NCBI GenBank assembly: GCA_014529385.2
Contig: CM043969.1
Coordinates: 15,559,446 to 15,623,445, forward strand
Reading direction: 5' to 3'
Length of the DNA: 64,000 nt
Source: Adiantum capillus-veneris
Taxonomy: Eukaryota; Streptophyta; Polypodiopsida; Polypodiales; Pteridaceae
Part shown: piece after piece, positions 53,392 to 64,000 of the stretch
Position numbering within the stretch: the first letter of the stretch is position 1
How the letters are laid out: each line of letters opens with the position of its first letter
The notes under the pieces: model-generated
Database searches by the model: none
The model's input: the letters and a program-made list of their open reading frames with translations, nothing else
Told to the model about the DNA's origin: nothing
Program-made: the position numbers and the translations under genes

Positions 53392-54192
53392 TTTACTCAC
53401 TACTTTAATTAATTAGCTTGGAGAAAAAGCTAAGGTTCGCAAGCGTCATAACAACCCAATAGATAGATTAGCAACATCAATTAATCCCTCCTATATGAGA
53501 GGTCTAGATTTTTCATATAGCAATCATTATGGATGACCGGCTCTAAAGATAATTACTCGGCTTACATGATTAAGAATAATAGGATTTCACTAATGGAATT
53601 ACCAGAGAGATGAATGAAGTATGATTAATCTCTTTCCTAGCATATAGACGGTGCAGATTCACCTTAAATATAGGTGTAAGAAAAGTCAACTCTTAGAGAC
53701 TTAACAACGGATTAATTTTCCCTTAATTACATCTTAATGCATAAGAGAAATCAATTTAATTTAGCTACAATATTGATGAGTGACAGAAAGAGTGATTCTC
53801 ATCAATCTACACAATTATCGGCTTAACGATTAATTACTATGCTACCTAGAGAGAGAAAATTCTAATAATCATGCACTTAATCATTAATTAAGAGTGATGA
53901 ATGGCTGATAATTCAGCTATGGGATGATGATTACATAATAGAATATGGTTAAGGAGAAATTAGAGAGTAATTATAAAGAATTACGACTAGGAATAAGCAT
54001 AATAGACGAGGAATTTAGATGGTAATGAAAAGGATTTGCATAAAGCATTAATTAAACCGTGGTTACCGTGATTAAGGGCTGATAATCTTCTTGATTCTCT
54101 GATCTAATGGAGCTTCTTGAGGCGAGAATTCGGCAGCACCTCCCTTCCTTGCTTCTCCTTCAAGATGTGTGTGTACCGGCAGCACCTTCCCA

Positions 54193-54218
54193 GGGTGTGT
54201 GTAGGTGTGTGTGTGTGC

Positions 54219-54264
<46 letters not shown>
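54193..54264. repeat. (TG)n microsatellite in LTR
   Basis: Expanded relative to the (TG)n at 46357-46383 in the other LTR copy; short AGG and CAC interruptions. Confidence 0.9.
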
Positions 54265-54267
<3 letters not shown>

Positions 54268-54272
54268 ACTGG

Positions 54273-54282
54273 CCTTTAAATA
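54273..54282 (-). promoter_or_regulatory. LTR TATA box (right copy)
   Basis: The same TATTTAAAGG core as at 46391-46400. It would start leftward transcription of element 3. Confidence 0.55.
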
Positions 54283-54933
54283 GGCTCCTATAGGCTGAAA
54301 ATTTACCTAGGTTGCTAAATGCATCTGGGAGCTTCTCCAGTTAAGCATGGCAAGTCTAGTTCCCTACTCACCAAGTGTCAGGTTGGCTAGGTTAACTGAC
54401 TCTCACACCTAGTAGCAGGCTTAGAAACTCTCCCAAGACTCCCACAAGGCAAGAGGGCGCCCCCTAGCTGCTAAAGATGGTGTGAAGTGGCCTGGAACCT
54501 GTTCCCACACAGTCTCGGGCCCCCGGGGCCTCCCCGAACAATTTTATGAAAAATTGGTTTTAGGCTAAAACGGGTCATACAAGTCGGAATTTGATGCCAA
54601 AAATTGCTATAGCAAGCTCTAACTAAGGTGTACTGGACCGAGTACCTGCCATATTTAGCAGCCCCTGGGGTCCGAAAATGCATTTTTTTCAAATTTGGGG
54701 TACGGATGCAGTTTTTCGAGATGATCAAAACTGGACGGGTCGAGTGACCAAAAACTTTCTATTTTTGGAATTTTTTTACAAAAATTATTTTAATTCACAT
54801 TTCGAAGCTTTAAAACATTCTAAACATCATGGCACTGACAGAATTTGGAAAACTGCTAAAAATAGTATCTTATTCCATTATGTTCATTTCATGGTACAAT
54901 AGTGGTCTTTTGATCGGGGTCAGAGAACTTACA

Positions 54934-55822
<889 letters not shown>

Positions 55823-57174
55823 TGTCGTGCAGCTCCGCTCCCATGCTAAGAAAGATGCTACAAAAATACACATCAAGTTGTTTGAAGCTTACATGATTAA
55901 TGAACAGTAGTTAAGGCCTCGTAACAGGACAAGTTTAATGCTGAATGTATGTCAAATGCGGTTAAAAAGGCCAACAAATGCCTTAATGACGCCAAAAATG
56001 AGTATGATTGAAGTGATCACAGATGGAAGAATATGATCTACAACTGCAGTGCTTGAAGTGCTCTACCGGCCTGTCTTTACGGCTCGTCGATTGGAGCTAC
56101 GGTAAAGAAGTTATGGCAATTCAAAATTTGAGTGGATTGCAGATCCTTACCGAATTGGGAAACTACAGCTGAGGTGACAGAAATAAAATGAATGCACGGG
56201 CTTGAAGTGCTCACTTTGTGGAGCACGTCGATCTTTTCAAATCAGTGATCGGAGTCCCGATCGCCAAGATATTGGCGAATAAAGATTCACTGTGGGCCGG
56301 TTCCGTATCAGTTCGGTTCGCTCGATCGGAGTGACATCTGGGAATTTTTGACATTGACCAAGTTTCGGAACGTCATGCAGCAATGCTTTGGTTGATGTGT
56401 TGTGCCTGACGAAAATCTCATTTATTGAAGATTGCTGATAGCCCAACACGGTTGCGAAGTTGAGGGTCTCTCTCAAATGCAATCATCTATATCAGCGTCT
56501 TGAAGCATGTGGCATTATACGAGATGCTGATATGGGCAGTCAAAATCATGATGATATTGTCAGTAAAGGGAAAATGAGAATTTGGTGAAACTTTTATCAC
56601 CGAAATGTATACTTAAAATGGTGCCATTGAATCTAGTTGGCCGGAATGTATACCAAATGGTTCCTTGCAAAAAGAGTATGGCCGAGGTGATCGATGCCCT
56701 TTGACCATGGGCCCAATACTAATGGCCACTAGTTGTAGAATCAATGGCCGTCCATGGGATGCCGCCCACAAGGGCTTAAAGTTAATTGAGTGTAAAGATA
56801 AAAAGAAAGAGGAATGGAAAAAAGCGGGTAGGTAGCAGAGAACGATGGCGCAGAGAAGAAGCATCACTTGTAGCGGGCTATAAGAGCTCGATTGAGCGCG
56901 ACTGAGAAAAGAAAAGTCTTCAGCACACCAAGGCTCATGTTTTTGGAGCTTGTCTCATCAAATTCCGTGTTGGTCGGACCTTTTCTTGCCACATCATCAA
57001 GCTCTTTCCCACGCAACGTCAGTCACGGCGCCGTGATTGCGTGGTGGGGCAAAAAACTCAAGAAGGCTATTATAGGAAAGCTATCAATGAGAAGGGTGTG
57101 GTTCGAAGGGAAGAGAGTGTAAAGAGGAAGGAAGAAGGGAATTGGGAGGGGAAAGCTTGGTCGAAGAAGGAGGG

Positions 57175-57220
<46 letters not shown>

Positions 57221-57908
57221 GGTCTCGGCAAGGCAAGCCAACGAGGGCAAAAAGAAGGAAGAAGGAAATTGCAAGGCAAGGTAAAATGGAGGAAGGAGGG
57301 ATTTTTTTATCTCTCTCTCTCTCTCTCTCTTGGCAAATCTCGGCAAGGCGGAGCAAGCAAGGAGGAGGTTCTCTCTCTTTCTCGCTATCGTCTTACGCTA
57401 ACCAAGACACAAGGCTCGCTCTTGGGCTTTGCAACCAAGGAAACCAAGGATACTCCTTGTCATCGGCTTAGGCAGGGAGAGATCAACAAGGGCTTGTAAG
57501 CAGTCGTAGGAGAAGAAATAATCTTCGGCATAGACAGTGATTGAAGACAAATCAAACAGATGGAATCGACACAATAGGATTTTCCTCATTAGCAGGAAAA
57601 TTAGTTTAATTATCTCATTTTGATGAATTGTGGAGCCATTAACGGCCCGGAGTGATCTGTAATGGGAGTTTAAGCTCCTAAACTGTCATTAGCATTATTT
57701 AATGGTGTCGTTAACGACACTTCTTCTTGATTGCGTATCAGTTTTGTCGGTGTTACCAATTTTCAAGCAAGTTTTGTGCTTCGATAGTATTACCAAGTAA
57801 TTAATTGTTGCTGTATTGTGCGCTGCGACAATTTTTCGCTCTCAATTTTTCCACAGTTAGCAGCCCGGCGCTGACCTGGCTCAAGTTTCGAACACTTATC
57901 CCCCGACA
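55823..57908 (+). repeat. Element 4, 5' LTR
   Basis: 2086 bp. Begins TGTCGTGCAGCTCC and ends TTATCCCCCGACA. It holds PPR-like fragments (about 55940-56640) and (CT)n tracts at 57179-57218 and 57310-57331. Open frames across the CT tracts are shadows. Confidence 0.8.
55940..56640 (+). pseudogene. PPR fragment captured in element 4 LTR
   Basis: 56475-56580 is clearly related to the PPR unit at 35935-36040: a GCAATCAyCTAT block, then TCTTGAAGCATGTGGC, then GATGCTGATATGGGC and ATATTGTCAGT. MYVKCG-like and KANKCL-like pieces lie near 55955-55985. Heavily decayed, no continuous frame. Confidence 0.6.
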
Positions 57909-57910
57909 CC

Positions 57911-57932
57911 TGGTGAACCCGATTTGAAACCC
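57911..57932 (+). other. Element 4 primer binding site (tRNA not identified)
   Basis: TGGTGAACCCGATTTGAAAC starts two bases after the LTR. Its complement has a CCA end and a GGTTTCAAATC T-arm-like segment, so it fits a tRNA 3' half, but I cannot name the tRNA. Confidence 0.65.
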
Positions 57933-57961
57933 AAGCCTGGGTGGGAAAATTGTTGAATCCT

Positions 57962-58906
57962 ATGTCTACACCACAAGAGACAGCCATGCAGCAGATGATG
58001 CAACAGTTTGCAGCATACACGCAACAACAAAACAGCATACATGCAACAGCAAAACAGGCTGCCCAGCAGCAACATAATTTTCAAGAGCGGATTTGCAAAG
58101 CTCGGCAAAGTGTTACGGAAAAGCTGCAACGGTTTGAGGGTCGAGATATTTCAAAATTTTGCAATTTGTATGAACAATCTATGGAAGATAATGGTATTGA
58201 AGACCAGGATTCAGTGGAAGGATTTCATCTGATTGCGGTGCCAGAACTTAGGGCCCGGACTAAAGAAATTCAAGTGGTGCAAGGACCGAATTGGCGAGAT
58301 TTTAAGAAGGCGTTGCAAAAAGATTTTTTTCTGGAGGATTCTCAACGGATGACCAGATAGAGTTTTACGAAGTGGGTGCAGAAGAAGGGTAAAAGTTTAT
58401 TTGTACGAGAACTGTTGCGAGAGTTTGAAAAGAATTTTGATCAGTTATCATCAGCAGAACAACGTTCATTGAGGGATCAAAAGGTGGAATTGTTTATTCA
58501 AGCTGTTGATCCGCGACTACAAAAGAATTTGGTGCAATTATTGGAGGATCCTGTGGGAGAATTGGGATTGACATCAGACTGGAAAATAGTCTCTGAAGCG
58601 GTGGACATGATCGTAAAACGATAGAAGCGAGTTGATAAGAAAATCGTGAGCGAGGTACTATATGATGATGAAGAAGAGACTAAAGAGAAGCCGCCCTCTA
58701 CAGTACCCAAAGTGGAGGGGCCTGTTCTTGAAGACCTGGTTAAAGGTATTCAAGAATTCAATTTGAATTTTAAAATTGTTAAATTTGAAGAGTTAGCTAC
58801 AAAGGCATCTACTTCTGAACCTACGCAGCAGCAGCAGTCACCACGTAAAAATTGGGATCGATGCATGTGGTGCGATAGTGGACCACAGGTTTGTGAGAGA
58901 GTGTAA
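57962..58906 (+). pseudogene. Element 4 Gag
   Basis: Starts ATG with MSTPQETAMQQMMQQFAAY, a Gln-rich coiled coil, then KLQRFEGRDISKFCNLYEQ and NWRDFKKALQKDFF (capsid). After TAG at 58358 the same frame continues with KKGKSLFVRELLREFEKNF, and after TAG at 58622 with an acidic segment. The knuckle starts RCMWCDS at about 58855; its His and second half (DHRFVREC) are readable only after a frame change. Confidence 0.8.
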
Positions 58907-58982
58907 TGAGTTTGATGAAGCTTATAAGAATAATGTGGTTTTCTAGAAACACAAGAAGATTCATCTCAGGGAGACGGGGGAA

Positions 58983-59897
58983 ATGCTCCGCTTGAACTTT
59001 GGCAGAGGCGGAATGAAGAAGATAGTGGAGGAAATACAGCATAATGTTGCCCTTGTGGAAGCAGCTACATATGGATTGCAAGTTTGTGGTAAGGAAGATG
59101 ATGATGGTATAGGTGAAAAGGGCCATTTGTGGCCATATGCTCTAAAGACAGCAGAAGCAGGTAAGGTAACATACGGGAAGTTACGACAGATGGGGAATTC
59201 AATTCGAGAAAATACTGGGTGGATCGATCAAGTGGATTCTCTTTCGGTATATGCTTATATTGCTAAAGCTCAAGCCAATGAAGCTATGGTGGAAGAGAAG
59301 AGGAAAAGAGATGAAGAGGTGGCTGGGGCGTCAAAAAGGCTGACGAGATCCAGCAATAAGAAAGAAGAAGTGCCAGCTCCTAAACCTGCTCCAGAGGTGG
59401 TTATGGAAGAGGCTTCGAAGGACAAGATGCAAGGTAAGCCTAAGGGACCCTCGTATAAACCCAAGTCTGATATTGAACTGGCTACAGATTTGAAGAAAGT
59501 TTTCGAAGAACGTACCCTAAATAGTAAAGTGGAGCTCACCTTGGGGGATATTCTTGGAATTGCTAAGCGCGAGTTTCACGAAGAGATCATCGACGTTATA
59601 AAAAGAAAACGGCAAGTACCGAGTGATCAAGATTCATATCCAGTTAAAATCCAAGTGGTTCGTCACATTGAAGCAATTTTGGAAGACTATGAAGAGTATT
59701 TAGCAAATCTTGAAGAAGAAGAGCCAAATCCTGTGGTGGTTCCAAGCCCGATTATACCTGAGGTAAGAAACATGCGTTTTAATGACGGCAGTGAAGATGA
59801 AGAAGTTATACCCAAGAGTCACTTTTTGAGGACTCATTGGGCAAGAGCCACGATAGAAACAGTGGTAAAGCTTGGCGACATTGAGGAGCGACATTGA
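58983..59897 (+). pseudogene. Element 4 Gag-pol linker
   Basis: 304 residues, charged, with basic/acidic repeats (EEKRKRDEEVAGASKRLTRS), a Pro/Lys-rich stretch and LEDYEEYLANLEEEEPN. No enzyme motif. The frame is lost at a perfect 13-bp tandem duplication, 59877-59889 and 59890-59902, immediately before the protease. Confidence 0.65.
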
Positions 59898-59902
59898 GGA
59901 GC

Positions 59903-60319
59903 CGGTCTTAGCCCTCATAGACCATGGTTCAGAAATCAATCATGGCAAAGAATTTGCACGAAAAGGGGAAGTGGCCTATTGATGTGGATCACGGGTGGCG
60001 AATTCGAGCTGCCAACATGCTTCCTGGAGATCTTTACGGTGCATGTGCGAATGTTAAGGTAACCATTGTGGATGTCTGTGATGAGCAAAACGTTTGTATA
60101 CAGGAGCATTCCTCCTACCCATTGATTCTAAGACAACCCTACATTACGGTTATGCGGATGGAAACTAAGGTGCTGGATGATGGCTCGGCCTATGCCAGGG
60201 TTCGAAGCCGAGATGGTAAGAAAGCGGTTCAATTTCTAACTGTATGTGTTGATCATGCTAGAAACAAAGACAGTTTACGTGATCGTCTAATGCCAAAGAT
60301 ACGTAAGGAGTTTAAATAA
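59903..60319 (+). pseudogene. Element 4 protease
   Basis: VLALIDHGSEIN at 59909-59944 is the catalytic loop, with D-H-G in place of the usual D-S/T-G. A further frame change near 59945 leads into AKNLHEKGKWPIDVDHGW. The remainder includes YPLILRQPYIT, equivalent to the ILG..W/F flap-end segment. The DHG variant may be natural to the subgroup. Confidence 0.75.
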
Positions 60320-60423
60320 CAAAGATTTGCTCAGGATTTTCTTGGGGTGCCACTATAAAGCGGGACTATGGTAGTGCAAATGAGGAGAAGTTCTAGCAAA
60401 GACAAACCTTCTCTTCAGGATTT

Positions 60424-61320
60424 TTGGGGTTGACATATGAGGGTTCAGTATCTTACAGAAAATTTAATGATTTAACTAAGTGGGAGAAACAATATGTTTC
60501 AAGCATTCAAAGTGACTTGCAGGGATGTGATGTGCTAGAACCGGATGATGTGATTTCAAGAATCTTTGAAGAGATCTCTTATGTTGATACTATGTTAGAG
60601 CTTGAGGATATCAAGCAGAACAGGTTAGAAAGTGGAACTGAAGTTGTTAAAGTGCACTCAATGGACACGTACAAAGAGCTGGAGGCACTTGTGCGTATTG
60701 AGGATGACTTGGATAAAGACGTTGAAGCACAGGTAGAGACGAAGTACAAAACAGTTGCAAAGAAAGTGAGACCTATGGCTACACCTCTACCAGAGGGAAG
60801 TGATGAAGTAATTAAAGAAGCTTCTCGACAGCCTATGCTCAGAAATCCTAAGAACATTGGGCACAAATTCACTAAAGAGACATTGCCGCAGCAGCTGAAG
60901 CTGGGAGAAGATGGTTTTCTCAACGAAGAGGAAATCAGGTGTTTTCAAGGTATGCTCAAAAAACATGGTAAAGCTTTTGCCTTTGATACAAGTGAGATTG
61001 GGTGTGTGGATCCAAGTTTTATTGCACCTATGGTTATATTCATTGTTCCTCACATGCCATGGAGCTTATGTCCTATTCCAGTTCCTAAAGCTCACTTGCC
61101 AAAGCTCATCAATTTGCTTAATGAGAAGATACAAATGGGAATCTTGGAACCATCATGTGCACCATACTCTAACCGATGGTTCACTGTTTCGAAGAAAAAT
61201 GGTACTTTAAGGTTTATACAGGATATGTAGCCTATTAATAAGGTAACAATCCGCAATGTGGGTACTGGCCCAATTGTGGATGAATTTGCTGAGGCTTTTG
61301 CAAGTAAGTAAATTTAATCT
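60424..61320 (+). pseudogene. Element 4 reverse transcriptase, N-terminal part
   Basis: After a long charged linker, LNEEEIRCFQGMLKKHGKAFAF and the primer-grip-like SCAPYSNRWFTVSKKNGTLRFIQD precede TAG at 61228. The same frame goes on with PINKVTIRN and VDEFAEAFASK, then TAA codons near 61308. Confidence 0.85.
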
Positions 61321-61767
61321 ATGGGTGATCTTTATTTTGGATATGATCAATTTCAGTTAGCTTTGGAGAGCAGGGATCGTACTACGATGTGTACACCTCT
61401 CGGATTGGTAAGGATGCGCACTCTGCCAGGTGCTACTAATTCTGTAGCTCATATGATGAACGGCATGAATAAGGTATTAAGGGACTTTATCCCACATGTT
61501 ACTATGCCTTTCATTGATGATCTACCGATTAAGGGTTGTGAGGAAGGCTCAAAAGATGAAGTAAAAGATCAGAGGGGGTGCCGACAGTTTGTTGCTCAAC
61601 ATATTGCTGACTGTGATGCTATTTTATCCAGGCTTGAAGAAGTTAATTTAACACTTTCAGGGCAAAAATTAACTTTTGGTGCCAAAGAGGTTCTAATTGT
61701 AGGGCATAGTACAGTCCAGAAGGTAGAAGGCCAAGTCCGGCTAAAGTTGAAGCTATTCAAAAGATGA
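61321..61767 (+). pseudogene. Element 4 reverse transcriptase, palm
   Basis: MGDLYFGYDQFQLALESRDRTTM, TPLGLVRMRTLPGATNSVAHM and the catalytic FIDDLPIKGC (about residue 62; FIDD variant of YxDD). LEEVNLTLSGQKLTFGA follows. Ends by a shift at about 61730 into the next frame. Confidence 0.9.
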
Positions 61768-62390
61768 AGGAAACATGCTCTTCGGTTACTGAAGTTCGTC
61801 GGTTTTTGGGTGCATGTGTATTCTATCCTATTTTGCTACCACATCTTTCTCATGTTGCAGAAGTGCTTTATCAACTGTTGAGAAAAGGTAAAAGATTTGT
61901 TAGGAAAGAAGCTCACACACGAGCTATGAGGAAATTAAAGAAGATGCTCCTTGAGGCTCCGACCTTGAGGAAAGCCGACTATAAATGCGGAAGGCCAGTA
62001 ATCTTAACAGTTGACACTAGCCCGATAGGTATTGGATGGGCTATAGGTCAAGATGATGAGGAAGGGAATAGGTATGCGGTTCGATTTGGAGCAAAAGTGC
62101 TCAATGCTCGCCAAAGAGGCTACCCACAGGTTAAGAGAGAACTTTGGGGCGTTGCTACTGCTCTAAGGTCTGATAAAGAATACTTTATTGGAGCTTCAGT
62201 CATGGTAGAGACAGATTGCTTTCCAGTGATAGGGATGATCGTAGATTACTCTACTCTGGATATTGCTATGCTACGATGGATAGCCTATATTAAATCTCTT
62301 AATCCTGAATTTTGTCATATTGCAGGTAGAGATAATCCTGTTGTAGATATGTTATCAAGAGCTAGATTTGAGATGAAGAAGAGATGTTGA
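61764..62390 (+). pseudogene. Element 4 RNase H
   Basis: VRRFLGACVFYPILLPHLSHVAEVL (connection), then RNase H LTVDTSPIGIGWAI, KRELWGVATAL and VETDCFPVIGM, ending AGRDNPVVDMLSR. Catalytic Asp/Glu positions are present. It removes the RNA strand during copying. Confidence 0.88.
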
Positions 62391-63853
62391 CCACAAGTGA
62401 TGATGTTGGCTTGAAGTTCTATTCGTCTTCTTATTTGCATGAAAATTGTGGAAATATTGCTCATATGTTTTAGGTATTTTCTGAAGATTTTTATGATGGA
62501 GAATGGCTTTTGATTGACCACTACCTTAGCCCTCTTACTAAGCATGAAGGGTGGACAGATCAAGAGTACAAAAAGATCAAGAAGAAAGCTTACGGCTATT
62601 TTTTGAAGGATGGGCATTTATGGAAGTAGCCAAAACGCTCTAAAGGAGTACCGCAGCGGGTTGTTTGTGATAAAGCCACTCAACATCAGGTTATCAAAGA
62701 GTTTCATGAAAGTATACGGGCTGGACACAGAGGGGTCTATGCAACTTTTGTCAAGATTAAGGATCGTTACTGGTGGAAAGGTATGTATAAAGATGTGGCT
62801 CAGTTTGTGGAGACATGCCTTATATGCCAACAGTATTCTAATGTACGACATCGAGATGGATTGCATCCCACCTCTCCACTCGCTATGCACTACAAGTGGG
62901 TTGTGGACCTGGTTACCATGCTAGTAGGTGTCTAGCAGATGCGGTATATTGTTCTTGCAAGAGAGGATCTTACTAATCAGGTGGAAGGCAGAGCTTTGCG
63001 TACCAAAGCTACCAGTTCCGTATGCAAATTCTTGCTTGAGGATGTTATTTCTAGGTATGGATGTGTTGGTAGAATTACTGCCGATAGAGGAGAGCTGGTT
63101 GCAGATGAAGCTCGTGATTTCTTTGCTCGTTTGGGCATTAAATTGGCTCTCACTACAACATACAATCCAGAGGGTAATAGTAAAAGTGAAAGAGGGCATC
63201 TGCCTATTGTTAAAGATTTAGCAAAGGCATGCTAGGGACATATTGGTGATTGGCCTAAACTCCTACCATTTGCTTTATGGGCTGATGGAACTACACATAA
63301 TTCTGTTACAGGTTTTATGCCATTTGAGCTAATGTACGGGCAAAAACCCATTATGCCTACAGAGGAAGCGGTTATTTCTTGGAATGTAATGCCATGGGAA
63401 GAAGGTATGTCTACAGAAGATTTGATTGCATTACGCATTCACCAACTTGAGAGGCGTCAGGAAGATATTGAACAGGCTAAAGTAATGCTTAAGGAAGCAA
63501 GGTTGAAGAAAAAAGCATTGTTTGATGGTAAGCACAGACTACGACCTCGTGCTATTAAAGATGGGGATTGGGTCCTTGTATATAACAGTAGCCTAGAGAA
63601 CCAGTACCCTACTATGCGGAAGATGGTTAAACGATGGTTTGGACCATATGTAGTACTTCATGTTTATGATAATGCGACCTACAAGTTATGCGAGCTTGAT
63701 GGCACTGAGCTCAAGGTGCCTATTGCAAGGAAAAGAGTTAAGTTGTTTAAGCAACGAGATGGTGAGAATAATATTGGAGACTTCGACACAGATCAACCTC
63801 CTGAAGACAATGTTATGTATGCATCAAACGATGAGTCTGATGATGCTTTATAA
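62391..63853 (+). pseudogene. Element 4 integrase
   Basis: One frame with four stops, all TAG (62471, 62627, 62933, 63233). Zinc domain HESIRAGHRGVYAT to CLICQQYS (HHCC). Catalytic core: KWVVDLVTM (Asp), ITADRGELV (Asp), NPEGNSKSERGHL (Glu). C-terminal: LRPRAIKDGDWVLVYN and WFGPYVVLHVYDNATYKL (GPY/F module). No chromodomain follows; the protein ends with an acidic tail at 63853. Confidence 0.9.
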
Positions 63854-63887
63854 GTACGGTTGGCACAGAGCGGAGACTGTGCAGGTT

Positions 63888-63900
63888 CAGAGGGGGTGGA
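63888..63900 (+). other. Element 4 polypurine tract
   Basis: CAGAGGGGGTGGA directly abuts the 3' LTR start TGTCGTG. Confidence 0.85.
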
Positions 63901-64000
63901 TGTCGTGTAGCTCCGCTCCCATGCTAAGAAAGATGCTCGAAAAATGCACATCAAGTTGTTTGAAGCTTACATGATTAATGAACAGTAGTTAAGCCCTGGT
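63901..64000 (+). repeat. Element 4, 3' LTR (start only)
   Basis: Matches 55823-55922 with a few substitutions; continues beyond the window. Confidence 0.9.

Larger units (their letters stand above)
45657..54933 (-). mobile_element. Element 3: Ty3/gypsy chromovirus
   Basis: Right LTR 52167-54933 (2767 bp), left LTR truncated (45657-47050). Interior on the minus strand in the order primer site, extra spliced ORF, gag, protease, reverse transcriptase, RNase H, integrase, chromodomain, purine tract. Chromodomain and tRNA-Met primer site place it with plant chromoviruses. Decayed by TAG stops at 50823 and 47552 and several frameshifts. The left LTR lacks the part equivalent to 52167-53500, so no target duplication can be tested. 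Confidence 0.85.
52167..54933 (-). repeat. Element 3, 5' LTR
   Basis: 2767 bp from TGTGAGG to CTTACA in plus orientation. The right half repeats 45657-47050. It contains a 4-unit minisatellite (52842-52955), a coding exon (53251-53391), a TATA box (54273-54282) and a (TG)n tract (54193-54264). Unusually long for a chromovirus LTR. Confidence 0.85.
55823..64000 (+). mobile_element. Element 4: Ty3/gypsy retrotransposon, right end outside window
   Basis: 5' LTR 55823-57908, primer site 57911, gag, protease, reverse transcriptase, RNase H and integrase in gypsy order, purine tract, and the first 100 bases of the 3' LTR (63901-64000), which match 55823-55922. LTR ends are TGTCG...CGACA. The pol phrases FIDDLPIKGC and MGDLYFGYDQFQLA place it in a Ty3 group different from element 3. 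Many TAG stops and frameshifts show it is inactive. Confidence 0.88.

Overview
The window looks like nuclear DNA of a land plant and is almost entirely made of transposable elements. Evidence: plant-type Ty1/copia and Ty3/gypsy retrotransposons with initiator-Met or Asp-type tRNA primer sites, L1-type LINE pieces, Helitron-like ends, very long AG/CT, TG and TA microsatellites, and many decayed pentatricopeptide (PPR) fragments. PPR abundance, plus an intact DUF7869-like protein that I do not associate with flowering plants, make a fern or another seedless plant my best guess; this is inference. I see no bacterial-type operon, tRNA, rRNA or ordinary intact host gene.

Layout. 1-5773: intergenic DNA, microsatellites and Helitron-like ends. 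5774-15488: a complete minus-strand LTR element (element 1) with perfect target duplication, a gag plus coiled-coil reading frame and no detected protease, reverse transcriptase or integrase; a solo copia LTR sits inside it. 15488-18690: a short LINE tail with 20-bp target duplication, microsatellites and a LINE endonuclease fragment. 18690-20740: an unrecognised decayed minus-strand gene. 21050-24110: TG/TA arrays, a TTAGGTT-like minisatellite and a 173-bp satellite whose monomers are palindromic. 24120-25850: remnants of a spliced gene with a methyltransferase-like motif. 26576-27450: duplications and a foldback-like structure.

27470-34390: a minus-strand copia element (copia 1) split by a second one (copia 2, 29412-32020). 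34400-36310: tandem PPR remnants running into a plus-strand gypsy protease-reverse transcriptase, which faces a minus-strand gag (38216-39301) preceded by two homologous small frames. 42530-45370: the only long intact gene, transposase-like. 45657-54933: a minus-strand chromovirus (element 3) whose LTR appears to hold a protein-coding exon that can splice in phase to two downstream exons. 55823-64000: a plus-strand Ty3 element (element 4) with gag to integrase, running off the window.

Most pol genes carry frameshifts. The in-frame stops are predominantly TAG. The most promising leads are the LTR-encoded exon of element 3, the gag-only element 1 with repeated leader palindromes, the paired small frames at 39.3-39.8 kb, the 173-bp palindromic satellite and the intact 946-residue protein.
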